Positions 1-11,639 of a stretch of 64,000 nucleotides of DNA are shown here, piece after piece. A program made the translations under genes and the position numbers. Below the pieces are notes generated by a model. The model saw only the letters and a program-made list of their open reading frames with translations, made no database searches and was not told where the DNA came from. How positions within the stretch are numbered: the stretch's first letter is position 1; every line of letters begins with the position of its first letter. This DNA comes from Hymenolepis diminuta (taxonomy: Eukaryota; Platyhelminthes; Cestoda; Cyclophyllidea; Hymenolepididae), in assembly GCA_900708905.1 (NCBI GenBank), contig CAADRB010000058.1:328548-392547 (forward strand), written 5' to 3'.

Positions 1-37
1 TAGAAGAAATATTGGGAACGGGGGAAAATAATTATCA
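1..37 (+). repeat. 3' end of an LTR-like repeat (copy truncated by window edge)
   Basis: Bases 1-37 match 727-763 almost exactly (AGAAATATTGGG, then a G-run and ATTATCA). They are therefore the end of a second copy of the 485-763 repeat, whose remainder lies outside the window. Confidence 0.6.
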
Positions 38-484
38 TTTCTTCTAACAGGAACAAATTAACATTTAACAGCTACTTTTCATTGTGCTATATTGTATGTG
101 TGACACTGGTTGAAATGCCACAAATATTCAAATATTCAAATTAATATTTTACCAATGTAGTAGTAAATTGGTTAGTAGTATCATCTGATTGAACGTTGGA
201 CCACGTCGTCTTGAATAAAAGGTATACTTATGGAAAAGAACTCACAAAAAGTGAAAGAACCCTTAACTGTTTTAAGGTTGATATATAACGAACCTAAGAT
301 GATCCTTATGATAAAGTTATGTGGATCGGGGCACATAATAGACCTCCTCAATGTTCGCATCAAGCCAACATCGAAACAAATTAAAGTAAATGGAATCTAA
401 GCATGAGAATGTAGACGAATACAGATTTGTAATTGACTAATTGGGCATTTAATGGAGTGTAGGGTAATAGTTGATGTACCTTCG

Positions 485-763
485 TGTTATAACATAACTA
501 GAAGCCGTGGCAGTAATCTTGCAGAGCCAACAATTCTAGAAAACTCGGTAATATAGTAACTTAACACAGAAGCTAATAATCCACGACAGAGCACAAGACA
601 CGTTATAGTCAATACTCGTGTATTTACGAAACTCCGTCTCAATCGGTATCAGCTTAAACAAATAAGCACAATCATCAAGTGTCTTTTATCAGTGGGAAAA
701 TAAAAAAGAAAGTACATTTTTATTTATAGAAGAAATATTGGGAGCGGGGGAAAATTATTATCA
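485..763 (+). repeat. LTR-like interspersed repeat (279 bp), family 1
   Basis: It starts TGTTATAAC and ends ATTATCA, the TG...CA form of a long terminal repeat. It aligns over its whole length with the reverse complement of 60895-61175, at roughly three-quarters identity by eye. Shared blocks include CTTAACACAGAAG, TCAATCGGTATC and AAGTGTCTTTTAT. The end recurs at 1-37. A solo LTR, or one LTR of a short element with a 447-bp interior, are both possible. Confidence 0.65.
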
Positions 764-2360
764 TTTCCATTTACCTCGTGCTATCTTTCCTTTAAGAACT
801 GGGCACTTACCAGATGTAGTTCTCTGTTCGACGGAAGTTACATTATATTTTGTAGATATATTTACCATTTTTCAGAAAGTTCGACCTCTTTAAAAGTGGT
901 GAATAAAAAACATAACTTTTGCATTATATAGGTTACTTATCAATAAGATTACTTATGATTCATGGAGGGAACTTGAAACCGGATTTAAATAGTTATTTCA
1001 CCACTTTTACGAAGCACAGGTGCATTCCCAAAATTAATCTTTAATTTCATCCCCTAAGACATTACTTCGGTTCTCTGCCAGCGAAGCTATAGTGATGTCT
1101 TTATATGTCTCTGGCTCAGACCGCTATCTTTTAAGTCTAGACAAAAGTATCAATTCTCTTTTTTTCACATAAATGTATCGCTTTATTTAAAAGAACACCT
1201 GCCTTCATATCATCACGTGGGTCCTTGCCAAAGCGCCACATGCAGTCCTTGTATTTCAAAGCACATGCAGACACGCATGTCATTTACCAGTTCATCGGAG
1301 TTTATTCCACACATTGGCCTTCGCAACTCCTTGTGTTCTACTTTTTGAAACTGCTGTTTGTTAACTCCTATACTTTGTTACACCAAAACGTGTCTCTTTA
1401 TAATAAGAAAGTAAAGTAAAGAGGATACTTTTTGATTAAATGTTTCAAATGTAAATTTTAAGTATAACAATAAGTACAGCAATTTTAGACTAAAACACTC
1501 AATTCGCTTACGAGACATATTGTGGCTCTTAAAAGATGATAATAAATAATCGGATTTTTAAGTTGATAGGTCTAACTTATGACTTGTAATTGAAAAATTC
1601 CAAAAAATATTGACTTTTGCACAATGAAAGGGTTTTGGTGATGTATACCGTTAGGAAAGCGGTTTCCATCTTAAATAATGAAAGCGTAAAGCTTGACCAA
1701 TATCGTAATATAATAAAATCCACAAATGAATCGAATCAATTATTATTTCTAGGGAAAAGGCTGAAGTAGCTTACCGAAAATGCCAACTAATAGTTAAAAA
1801 TACAATTTATTTGATAATGAATAAAAGATTCCCATTATAGTTGATCGTTGAATGATAATCCACGATCAGACCAATGTATTTATGGCCAGACTAACAAGCA
1901 ACATGTCAATAGCAGGATGTATCCGTAACTTAATAAGATTAATGGACTACTGGGAGACCACCTGTGAAGTGTGAATTGCTTATACCGAGACAAAGCAAAG
2001 ACTGCAACATTGAGTCGTGCTTGTTGGTATCCAGTTAGAAAGCCAGAGCGGGAATAAAAGTGATTTACGTGGTGGGCATCGTGCCTCTGAATGACATGGA
2101 CATGATGTTCTCCAAAAGATTGAATATGTTCTATCAGTTAAAATACTGGAGTCATGTAATAGCAGACATAAGGCTGTGGCCTGGATCAGGCATTTAAAGA
2201 AAAAATGCAAAGAGACATCCAGTGTGACTATTAGATGCAACTGAAAGTTTAATCATTTGAACGCATTCTCGTCCAAGATGACTTGGTCATCTAGCGGATT
2301 ATCATATACTTTGTAAATGCCACTCATTGCTTTAAACAATTCACATAAGGGTTCCTAGTA
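764..2360. other. intergenic, no gene recognised
   Basis: A+T-rich sequence. The short open frames at 1225-1419 (plus) and 1980-2240 (minus) match no family I recognise. The latter region has a more mixed base composition and could be repeat-derived. Confidence 0.5.
1195..1300 (+). repeat. possible diverged repeat shared with 59.04-59.15 kb
   Basis: The block around CATCACGTGGGTCCTTGCC and ACACGCATGTCATTTA resembles the block at 59.06-59.14 kb (CTCGCGTGGCCTTACCC, CACGCTGGTCACTTA) in the same orientation. The similarity is patchy and was judged by eye. Confidence 0.25.
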
Positions 2361-2548
2361 TAATTCCAGCTAACAATCCCAAAATATCAAGAAAATAGCG
2401 GTAGAGGGGAGGAGAGAAGATAAATGCAAAGATATCGGTACTTCCCAAAACGATATTCAGTTGCCTCTGAAAAATTATTCTATACACAAGGTTATTCTTT
2501 AGTTTGGATAAACAATTTCATAACGAAACGTTATTTTAAATATAAAAG
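2361..2548 (+). repeat. direct duplication, copy 1
   Basis: It begins TAATTCCAGCTAACAATCCC. It is repeated in the same orientation from 2584, with shared blocks CGATATTCAGTTGCCT, ACAAGGTTATTC and TTTGGATAAA. Copy 1 has about 10-20 extra purine-rich bases in the middle. Confidence 0.7.
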
Positions 2549-2583
2549 GAAAGAAAGCATAAGTTAGAGTTATCTATTTATTG

Positions 2584-2751
2584 TAATTCCAGCTAAAAAT
2601 CCCAAAACATCCACAAAAATAGCAGTAGACAAAGATGTTAGAATTTTATAAACGATATCCAGTTACCTAGAGAAATTGTGTACTGTACAAGGTTAATCAT
2701 TAGTTCGGATAAATGATTTCAAGGTTAAACATTACTTTCAGTATATAGAGA
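2584..2751 (+). repeat. direct duplication, copy 2
   Basis: It begins TAATTCCAGCTAAAAATCCC and follows copy 1 at an offset of 223 bp, through CGATATCCAGTTACCT and ACAAGGTTAATC. Divergence suggests an old tandem duplication. Confidence 0.7.
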
Positions 2752-3939
2752 AGAAACTATAAAATAAAATGTTAATATCGTCAAGGAAAAAGATATCTAA
2801 TAATTTGCATACTTTCATTTTTCTCTGGACTATTTCGAACAGAAATAATATGACTATTTTAGTTTTAAAGTGATAATTTGAAGTCTCTTCATTAGTTGAC
2901 AACATTAAGGATATGAATTGGATATAAAGATGTACAGATTTCAATTTCTGTGAGGCTCAATGATTACTTATCTTACATTTGATGCTCTCTCTTTTCTTGG
3001 TTTTAATTGAAGCAATTCGTCCTAAAGCTCATACTCATATAAGCATATTTAAGGCAGTCTATTTTCACTTTCATTTTGTAAGTAGCAAAGCAGCATTAAA
3101 TTCTGAAGGATCTTAAAATTGCTTATTTATGACAGCAAAGTGTGGAACACTGGTAGCAATACTGATTTCTCCTTTACAAGCATGTTGTATCCGACAATTT
3201 TCTTAAAGGTGACAGAGTTCACTTGCATATGAGTAGTAATTAGTTGTAATGATAAATTTTTACTAAAACTACAGGGGCAAAATGCGGTAAAGTAAAATAA
3301 AATTTTAAACACTTTCCTAATGATATTTTACTTTTGCAAATAATTTATCAAAAATATTCAATTTTTTAATCCAGTGTAATAAAGTGTCGCCAAAGTGTTG
3401 GTATGTGTGGTCAAGCTCGCTGTTAGAAGTTTGCTTAGCTTTCTCGGATTCCACAGAGAGAAGGTTTTAACCAGAAAAGACTACTCTGGTGACAGACGCT
3501 TATTAATATAAATAAGGTTCTCTTTATGCATACAGGTATGGGTTTGTCCTTATTGTGATTAGTCGGAGAAAATTAAACCAATAGTTCGTCATCATTGATC
3601 GATGTGCCAGGCTCTGACTGATTAGACAATGGAACAGTCGATGAATGGCTGTTGACCTCTTCAGGCTATGACACGGCGATGATGTACAATTGAACTTCCA
3701 GTGCATACCTGCGCATTTGTTCGTCTTTTTATCACCTTTTCTTTCTGAGTTCAGCTTTCCGCCTGTTCGGATGACAGTGGAATAGTATTAAGAAAGATGT
3801 CGAGAATATGTAGATCGTTGGGTCCTACGATTCCGTTTCATCTCTCTGAGTTCATTTTGTTTTTGTTGGCATTGATTTTCATTGATTTCTGAAATTCAAC
3901 TTTTTTTGTACGGATTTTATTGGCGAATGATTAATCTCT
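2752..3939. other. no intact gene; possible continuation of the gag relic
   Basis: A+T-rich. It lies downstream, on the minus strand, of the gypsy gag relic. I looked for protease or reverse transcriptase motifs on that strand and saw none, so the element appears to be truncated here. Confidence 0.4.
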
Positions 3940-5000
3940 ACTTAGTTGTCTGCCCTATGTTGCGAATGGTTTTCTTTGAATTGTCTTCGTTGCCTTTGTT
4001 GGCTTTGTTGTATTTGAGATTTCACCAGTTTGACTTGTTCCGGAAGTTTGTTTGATGACTTTGATTTAATGTTCTTGTATTGATAGTTTTTTTTAGCCGG
4101 ACCACTTGAAACATCTTCTAGAGCCGGAACCTCCTTCGAACATGCAGCTATTTTTGAATGCTGCATTAACCATCTTCATTTGCTCCTGATATCTTCGACA
4201 GCCTTTGTCAGACGATCTTTTAATGGAGATCGTCCTCTCCTCAACTTTTTGATGTCTATTTGAGTTTACGTTGAATGACTTACTCTTTCTTGAAACAGTA
4301 GCATGATTCTTTGTGACATATTTTGCCACATAAATGACACAAGTGGTGTTTGAGTGAACAATACTGTACATAATGTCATCCATTACAAAACCAACAAGGC
4401 GATTGTGATCTAGGGGATGAACTCAGTTGCACTTTTTGTTATTTTCTTGGCATCGGCAAATTGCTAGCCGTCGAATTTTCCTTACCTTTCTTCAGGTATT
4501 GTATTTTCATTTAGGATATCAAAGATTGGCTGTCTGAATGCCATTCGATCCTGTTTAAAAGGTCATGTCGAACGGTCGCATCTTTAGCGGATTTGAGACC
4601 TCGTAAACAAAGGATACATCTGATTTTTGCGACCCTCAGGAAATCGGCGTTTATAATTTCATTAACAAGTCGACTTGAGGTTTGTCAGTCCTCCATTGGT
4701 CTCTTAGAGATAGTAAAACATCGACATCTTGTAATGAAAGTGATGCCTCCTATCCTAAGTGATTTGATAGCATTTTAACAGCCACTTCCAACTGAAGATC
4801 AGTTGGTTTCTTTGGGAGTATCAATTTTGAGAATCCTCATATTCGACTGTGTCTAGTTTTTGTTATAAGACTTGGAATTTTTCTATTCAGGAGTTCGTTT
4901 TAGGTCCGTTCTGAATATATTCTCAAATTCCTGCAACCATTCTGCAAAGGTGCAGCTATTTTCATCACCACAATGAAAGATTTATATTAGTTGAGATATA
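3940..5000 (-). pseudogene. Ty3/gypsy retrotransposon gag relic
   Basis: Read on the minus strand in shifting frames, this has the order of a gypsy-type Gag: CTFAEWLQEFENIF (about 4935-4980), ILPKKPTDLQL (about 4795-4830), GLKSAKDATVRHDLLNRIE (about 4545-4605), a broken zinc-knuckle-like CHLCGKICHKESC (about 4295-4335), and HSKIAACSK (about 4130-4160), resembling the second knuckle's GHIAxxC. Stops and frameshifts interrupt it. An open frame at 5230-5442 (minus) could be the N-terminal part, but I do not recognise it. Family assignment rests on remembered Gag motif order, not on a search. Confidence 0.65.
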
Positions 5001-5449
5001 TTGTCTGCCACCAGTACCGTTTAAGATATGTGGAATTGATTGGATTGTAGGGATATCTTTTCCGTCAGTGTCTCTATCTGCCTTGATTAAACCATCTCAA
5101 AATTTATCTGCTGCTAGTATTTTACCTAAGTGTCAATGAATAAATATTGTGAAGTCAGTCAGCCGCCTTTTCGTACCTCATTTCGCCTGTCTCCTACAAT
5201 CTGGATTGGCCTAGCTTGGTAATGACACTTTACTCTTTCTCTCCAATTTCTCTTTCTGCTCTTTTCTCCATGTCGGTCTTAGTTATTTCCAGTTGTCCAA
5301 TCCAACTCTCGATCTTCTCACTTAGAAAAGGCTGTAATTCTTTGTTAGCCTTAGGAAGATCGTTAGTTCTATGAGAGGATATCAAGCCTAATTCAGGCTT
5401 ACACCGATGTAGTAGCATTTTGGATTGAGCAACTTTAGACAAAACAATC

Positions 5450-8400
5450 TAAGATTATAAAAAACTGAATGTTAGCACTTATTTTACCTTCTTCACCTCA
5501 AGACATGTGTGATATTTTGTTTTAAACTGAATACAGCTTTCTAAATGTTTTTATAATCTGATTGGATACCTTGAGAGACTTAGTAAAAAGATAGCCTATT
5601 CTGGATGTCGATTTGTATCACTTGTTCACTAATTATTATAACTATAGATCTCCCACTACTGCTTAGTTTATTTTTTAGCTAAGTATATGCTTTGCGAAAT
5701 TGGGATTTATAAAAATTTTGGTGAAATTCAGGATTTACTGATAAAACTTTGTGGTATATTGATACAATATACGCCATATAAAACAAATCCTGTCACGTCT
5801 AGTTAATTGAAAACCAAAGGGAACAAATCTTGAGCCGACAACAAAATCCCACATATAAGGCATCTAAAGGGCCCTAAATATCCATGTCAAGATAGATAAA
5901 TTTTTTAAATTTGTTACATTCTTTCACGAGTAATATTTTATGCAATCAAAAATAGGGTTTCATTTAATTTTATCTGACTTTTAATCTTTGTTCTTATTAT
6001 CGAGAATTAATTAGGTATATAACACCACTTAGTTTTTTCAGGCACATATGTTTTTGGGGATCCATTTGGTAATAAAATGTTGTACTGTTAAATTAATTTA
6101 TGACTTTGCAAGAGTATTCCCACGTAAACTTTTTTTGACAAAGTTACCTTCAGTTCCGTCGACGTGAGACTCCCTCGTGTTCTTTCAAAATTCATCCAAT
6201 TTACTTGACATCTTATGCACATTTAATACTTGACCTAAATCATGTTAGACACCTTGTGTACTTTGTTTGCAATTAAATGTTGCACTTTTTCTGTATCATG
6301 CGTTGGGATCTTGTTACAGCCACAAGAAGAAACAGGCATCGACCATCGTAAACGTACCCATTGAATGTTAAGTGGGTGGAAAAACAGGAAACTTCTTTTC
6401 GGCAATAACAACAATTAATTTTTATATGACTTTTTCCAAATATGTAGCGACATTAATTCAATAAAATGCCAAATTACAAATTTTTGATTACTGCCAAAGA
6501 CTAATCTTTTTTAAAACATTTGTCAGAAATTAAATAATGCAAAATAGATGGACAGATATTTGGTCTGGAAATTTATTATTTCCACATATTCAACAGAATT
6601 TCAAAATTGAATATCAACGTAAAAAATATCAAGCTTGATATTTATTCTCGAAATTACATTCTCTTAATGGAAAGCTTCTATTTTAGGAAAGGGAATGCTT
6701 CATAATTGGATCACATAATTCTCTCTGGAGCCAGGAACGAAAATTAATAAAAATTTTGCTACAAGAACATACATTTAAAAATAGCCTGGGGAAAGTAAAT
6801 TAGGGAAAATCAAATTACTTTCATTTAGAGATTGAAATTAAATACATCTAATTAATACGTGAACTTAATGGCAGACCTCATTAGATAATTTGGTGTAGGA
6901 AACAATCATTTATTTATAAAGTTGGAAGACATTAAGCTAATAAAACAGACGCATACTTAGCTTAAAAACTTAGTATCCTAAAGAAGAGAGGGGGAATTTG
7001 GTATAAGAAGTTAGGGATTTCTCTGTTATTAAATAATCAGCTCAAACTGAGGTATCCGTGCTTTGTCGTCCGGAGAAAATATTCCCACATTTGAACACTA
7101 AATTTGATAGCATTCTTCAGATTCAATTTCTTGCTACTATCTACATTTCATTCATAAAGTCAGAATAAAAGAGGAAGTAGAGCTTTAAAAAATTAACATT
7201 GGAAAGTGGGTAAGAGAAGAAGTCTCTAAAAATCGGGATTTAGTTTGTTCAATACTTAGCTCATATTGAAGCCCCTGTGTTCCCATTTATTGAACACATT
7301 TAATAAGCCAGTTTTGGAACTTTTATGGATATTAATTGTTCTAGCTTTATCAGACTTGCCCTTTATCCAAAAATGAGTTGACTACTTCAAACCCAGAAGT
7401 CCAGGATAGTTAGCAGCATTATATGATTTGCTATCCACTTTTAAGATTCCCGAAAGTGCAACCGAAATCCCAACTCATAGAAACGCCTTCTGATGAAGAA
7501 GAAATGTGCCCATCAATACGAAAAGGGAATAGTGGCCATATGATAAGCATATTCACTAAGGAGTTATTGCAAATAATTATAATTTTAAATTTATTTAATA
7601 CAATGCATAAATTATGCTAAAAGAATTTCAGAAGAAAATAAAAATGTAGAATTAAATGATAACCGTCTCAAACCTGTGGAAAAGTAACTAATTTAATAAA
7701 ATAGGCAAAGAAAAGTAAATTTCCATTCAGAAGGAATAGAGACATTTCAGAAGAATGACATAATAAGTGGTTTTTTTTGCGTAAACCCATGAAGGCAAAT
7801 TAAAAAATCTCATAATGAGTAGAGAATTTTAGAAATTCTCATTACCTTACCACTATTTTGTCTTATCTTAACTGATGTATTTACAACAATTTCAAATTAA
7901 ATAAAATGCTCACTTTTTAAGCCTGAATTTTGTGTAAGGGGATTTTAATCTCAACAACACATGTTTAACAAATTGAATGACTATGTGCTTTAAATTATGC
8001 TTTGAAATTGCCTCTTTCCCATAAATTTTATGGAATTTAAAGATAAAATATCAAAATGGTCTATAATATGACATTTATTTTTAAAACTGCATCCACTTTT
8101 TCTCATTTTAAAACGCTCAATTTAAGGAATATGAATTTCTCATGATTTGTTTATTAAATTTCCTTCGGAGCCGATAATGTAAATTAAGCTGAATTTTTAC
8201 AAGACGAAATATCAAGCGCATCGCTTGAGGAAACTTGTTCAAGCAAAAATCAAAAGTGCTTTGCTTCAAAAGCAACATTAAATAGACACTCAAGTAAACA
8301 ACTATTTTGATAAAAAATACCATAATTAAATTTGTGCTAGTAACCAATACTTACTGTTAATCACTTAGACATGTACCATTAAAAATTTAATTTCTGAAAG

Positions 8401-10380
8401 GAAACAAGAGACTTTGGTCCAAGGAGATCAGGAGTTCACTTTTTTATTGCTCAGCTCAGTGCCACTTTTCACTTTTAGATAAACTAATATTACATGCAAG
8501 CTAAAATTACATGTAAAACTTCTCAGAACAATTTAGAAGCTTTCTTATCAGAGATAATTTGGTATGGCTTTTGATAGATGTGCAGTTTATCCACAGACAT
8601 TTTGACTGGTTGAACCCGAATATATGGATTATGGCTTTTTTAAATGCAACAAAATGACCTTATTTTGCCTAAATCGGTGGAGGAAAACTAGAAATATCAT
8701 CTTACGTGAGAAAACAGTGTACCAGAAGATCTTGTCCATCTTCAACACTTTCACCAATTTTGGTCTGCACGCATACTGCATTTACAAGTAAAACAGGAAA
8801 ATTAGTTATTCGGCCTGCATTCTTATGGGAATTTTAGTTTTAAACTTTAAATTTTTGAATAAAAATATCAAGACAAGGGAGCGATTTCCGCGATTATGAT
8901 TGTCCAAATGGATCGTTTGAGTAAATAATCCGATAAAATAACCAAAACTTTACTATTTTACGCATGTTTACGTCTAGAAAAGCAGTATTTTTAATGGTTA
9001 ACAAAGCTTTTTTTGCATAAAAATAGTTCTGGAGGTTAAGAGTTCAGGGTAATTTCGAAATAATTTCCTAAAAGTAAAATAGTAAGAGACGAATTCTAAG
9101 AAAATTTATGTGCTTCTCAAACGATAATTGGCAAACAAATTTAGTCAACTAATTTCAAAGCAAAAGAAAAATTAAGTTTTTAAAAGGAAAGGAATAGTCT
9201 TTTGTATTACTGGGAATGGAAAAAATAGCATGAAAATCGCTTGCAAATTTATCGCATGATCAGATAAATTGGAAAATGAACAGATTTTGCCCGTTTGATA
9301 GCTTCGAATCTAAAACATTTTTCGGTTATTTATTAATTTTCCCCATGAAATTTGTAAAAATTATGGAAAATGAAGTTTCAATAGAGCATATCTGACGTGT
9401 GACGCCGGATACAAATGAGGTACCTTGAGGACAAATTAAAAGACAGCTAACGTGAAGAATTTTTTCATCAGCAAAATGATGTCACTCATGAAAATTAATA
9501 TTATTGATGCAAGAATTTCGAAGGACGAATAAAACTGACTCTAACAAGGAGGAATCGGTCAACGAATATTATATTATAGGTGAGCAGCGACGTTCATTGA
9601 CTGAAAAATAGATAGATTTAATAGATGGATGTAATACTTTAATATTACTTCAAATCCCCGTCTAAATGAGGTTATATCAGTTTCATGTCGGTTGAATAAG
9701 ATCTGAAAAGCTTAAAAATGTACTTCTCAGCTACTACCTCCGTGGTTCTAGTAGGTGATGACAACTGATTGAACGGGAGACAACAACTGTCGGACTAACA
9801 AAGAACCCAGCACATTTATCTTATTCAGTCTTGGAATTTGCGCCATGAATCTCTAATATAAATTTTGTACTGACGCTTCGCTCCAGCTCTTTTAATTTCC
9901 ATATCTTTTCTTCTCTTCCACTCACCCGTTTTATTTTTGATAAATAATATGTTATTTGTCCTCTTGGTCCTCCAATTTGAGGGAGATATCTATCTGTAAG
10001 AAGAACTGTTGAGTTTTAAATAATAAGCTGCAATTTGAAGAAAACACTCGCAAATTAAAATATATGAAATGGCATATTCATCTAAATTAGGCTTGCAAAA
10101 ATATGTTGAAAGCGATATTACATCTCAAACTTTCAAATTTATATGTAACTATAATTCAAATATTTTCTTATCCTTCATTTTGGTTAAAGTTATGAGACTT
10201 TATGTATAAAGCTTTGAGCTCTTATTTCTTTGATGCATGGAAGTTTTTGCTTTAAATTTTATTTTTAAATAAATCATAAATCAAACAAGAGATCATGGTG
10301 ACGTGCAAATATTATTTCCTATCTCTGACAGTTATTGTAATGCCAAAGCAAAATATCTTAGGTTTCTCAACAAACACTGG
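5450..10380. other. intergenic, A+T-rich, no gene recognised
   Basis: Nearly 5 kb in which stop codons are dense in all frames. The open frames at 7423-7620 and 8117-8347 lack recognisable motifs or splice-bounded structure. No repeat pair was identified within it. Confidence 0.5.
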
Positions 10381-10388
10381 CTCTCCCA

Positions 10389-10688
10389 ATGCTTTATAAA
10401 ATGTGTGAGAGCTTATCTGCAGAAATAAAGGTTCTTCCTGCAAAAATTGAGGGTAGCATGTCTTCTGATGATTCTAACGTATCTACTACCACTACTATTC
10501 TAAATTCTTCTACAAAGTCTACTCAATCTCCAGTTGTACCTGTCTCACTTAAGGAACCTGCTATTTCAACCCTAGTTCAGGCAGCTAGTGATGACGTGAA
10601 GTTGCACCTATCGGTCAGGGAGGGTGTAGAAGCAACGAGTCTCACCCACTCTATAGAATCTTTCATGACTGAGGTCGAGCAAGCATGA
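10389..10688 (+). CDS. open frame of unknown nature, Ser/Thr-rich (99 aa)
   Basis: An uninterrupted frame from ATG to stop, with balanced codon use and a serine/threonine-rich middle (SSDDSNVSTTTTILNSSTKS). No domain is recognised. It ends about 240 bp before the gypsy integrase relic on the same strand, so it may be a fragment of that element (for example Gag- or spacer-derived), an exon, or chance. No signal peptide or membrane segment was seen. Confidence 0.3.
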   Translation: MLYKMCESLSAEIKVLPAKIEGSMSSDDSNVSTTTTILNSSTKSTQSPVVPVSLKEPAISTLVQAASDDVKLHLSVREGVEATSLTHSIESFMTEVEQA

Positions 10689-10929
10689 CTTGCCTTTGAG
10701 CCTATCGTGCCCAAGCAACAATCAGTCCTGAAATTCTTCTGCGTGATCACCAGACAAATCAAATATGCCATCTAAAGGAATGTATAGAAGGTTTTTGTAT
10801 TTTTGTCTCCTCTAGAGCTCATGAATCTTCCACCAAGATCAAGTCTCTAAATGTCTTGGTGAGTGCAACCACACTCGAGTTAACCCAAAGTTCGTTTTCT
10901 GTCCTAATAGATCGGAATTACGGAGGAGA

Positions 10930-11450
10930 AATTGACTTTGCTAAACCTTTTTCCCTCACAAATGAAGGAATGTCAAAGGTGGTTACACAAAATGCGAGCG
11001 GGGCTGCACTTAGCGAGCATCATAATCTCATGTTGTCTAAAATTAAGGCTCCGTGGTCCTCTAGTAATCTCAGTTTTATTAGACCTATACGGGGAATCCT
11101 CATCTTATCCCGATTGATTTCTATTCAAGGGGGCCTAAGGTTGTACTTATTAGGGCTCTCACAACTAGTACCATCATTAAGAGCCTTCACCAGATATTCG
11201 CTATTCATGACTTACCAAAATTTTTACGCCCAGAAAGGCCAACCAGTTCTCTTGCGCTCTATTTGAGGACTATTGCCTTGAATTAAATATCTCCTCTTTG
11301 CATTTACCGCTAATTGTCTGGATGAACGGCCTGTTAAAAATGTAAAAAGGCACCTAATCGTATCACAGGGGAGGAGAGAGTGGAAGAGAATCTTAGCTCT
11401 CTACTTTTTAGTTGCTGGACAACACCTCTGGTTGGTGTCAAAATCTGGGT
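10930..11450 (+). pseudogene. Ty3/gypsy retrotransposon integrase relic
   Basis: Across several plus-strand frames the order matches a gypsy integrase: LSKIKAPWSS (pre-core PWSR-type motif, about 11035-11065), LIPIDFYSRGPKVVLIRAL (about 11100-11160, the D-x-YS-xWPE block), TTSTIIKSLHQIFAIHDLPK (about 11160-11220), NQFSCALFEDYCLELNI (about 11237-11290, the block after the DNG motif), DERPVKNVKRHLI (about 11322-11360, after the QxNGxAER region) and WTTPLVGVK (about 11410-11440, the RTTP block). Frameshifts and stops occur, and the catalytic DNG is lost. The element is dead. Identification is by motif order. Confidence 0.7.
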
Positions 11451-11639
11451 GCGCCATCACCAATATTTACGTTATAAGTACGTAACCTTAACTTCCAAAC
11501 CAAAAATGGATCCAACGGAGATCTGTCTAGGCAAACGTTACCTCCCTCCGCCGTGGAATCTCAAAATTCTGGAAATCAAACACAATCATCAGTCAGACGG
11601 TTAATTTCAACGCTTTAGAAGACCTCGGGAAAGATTCAA

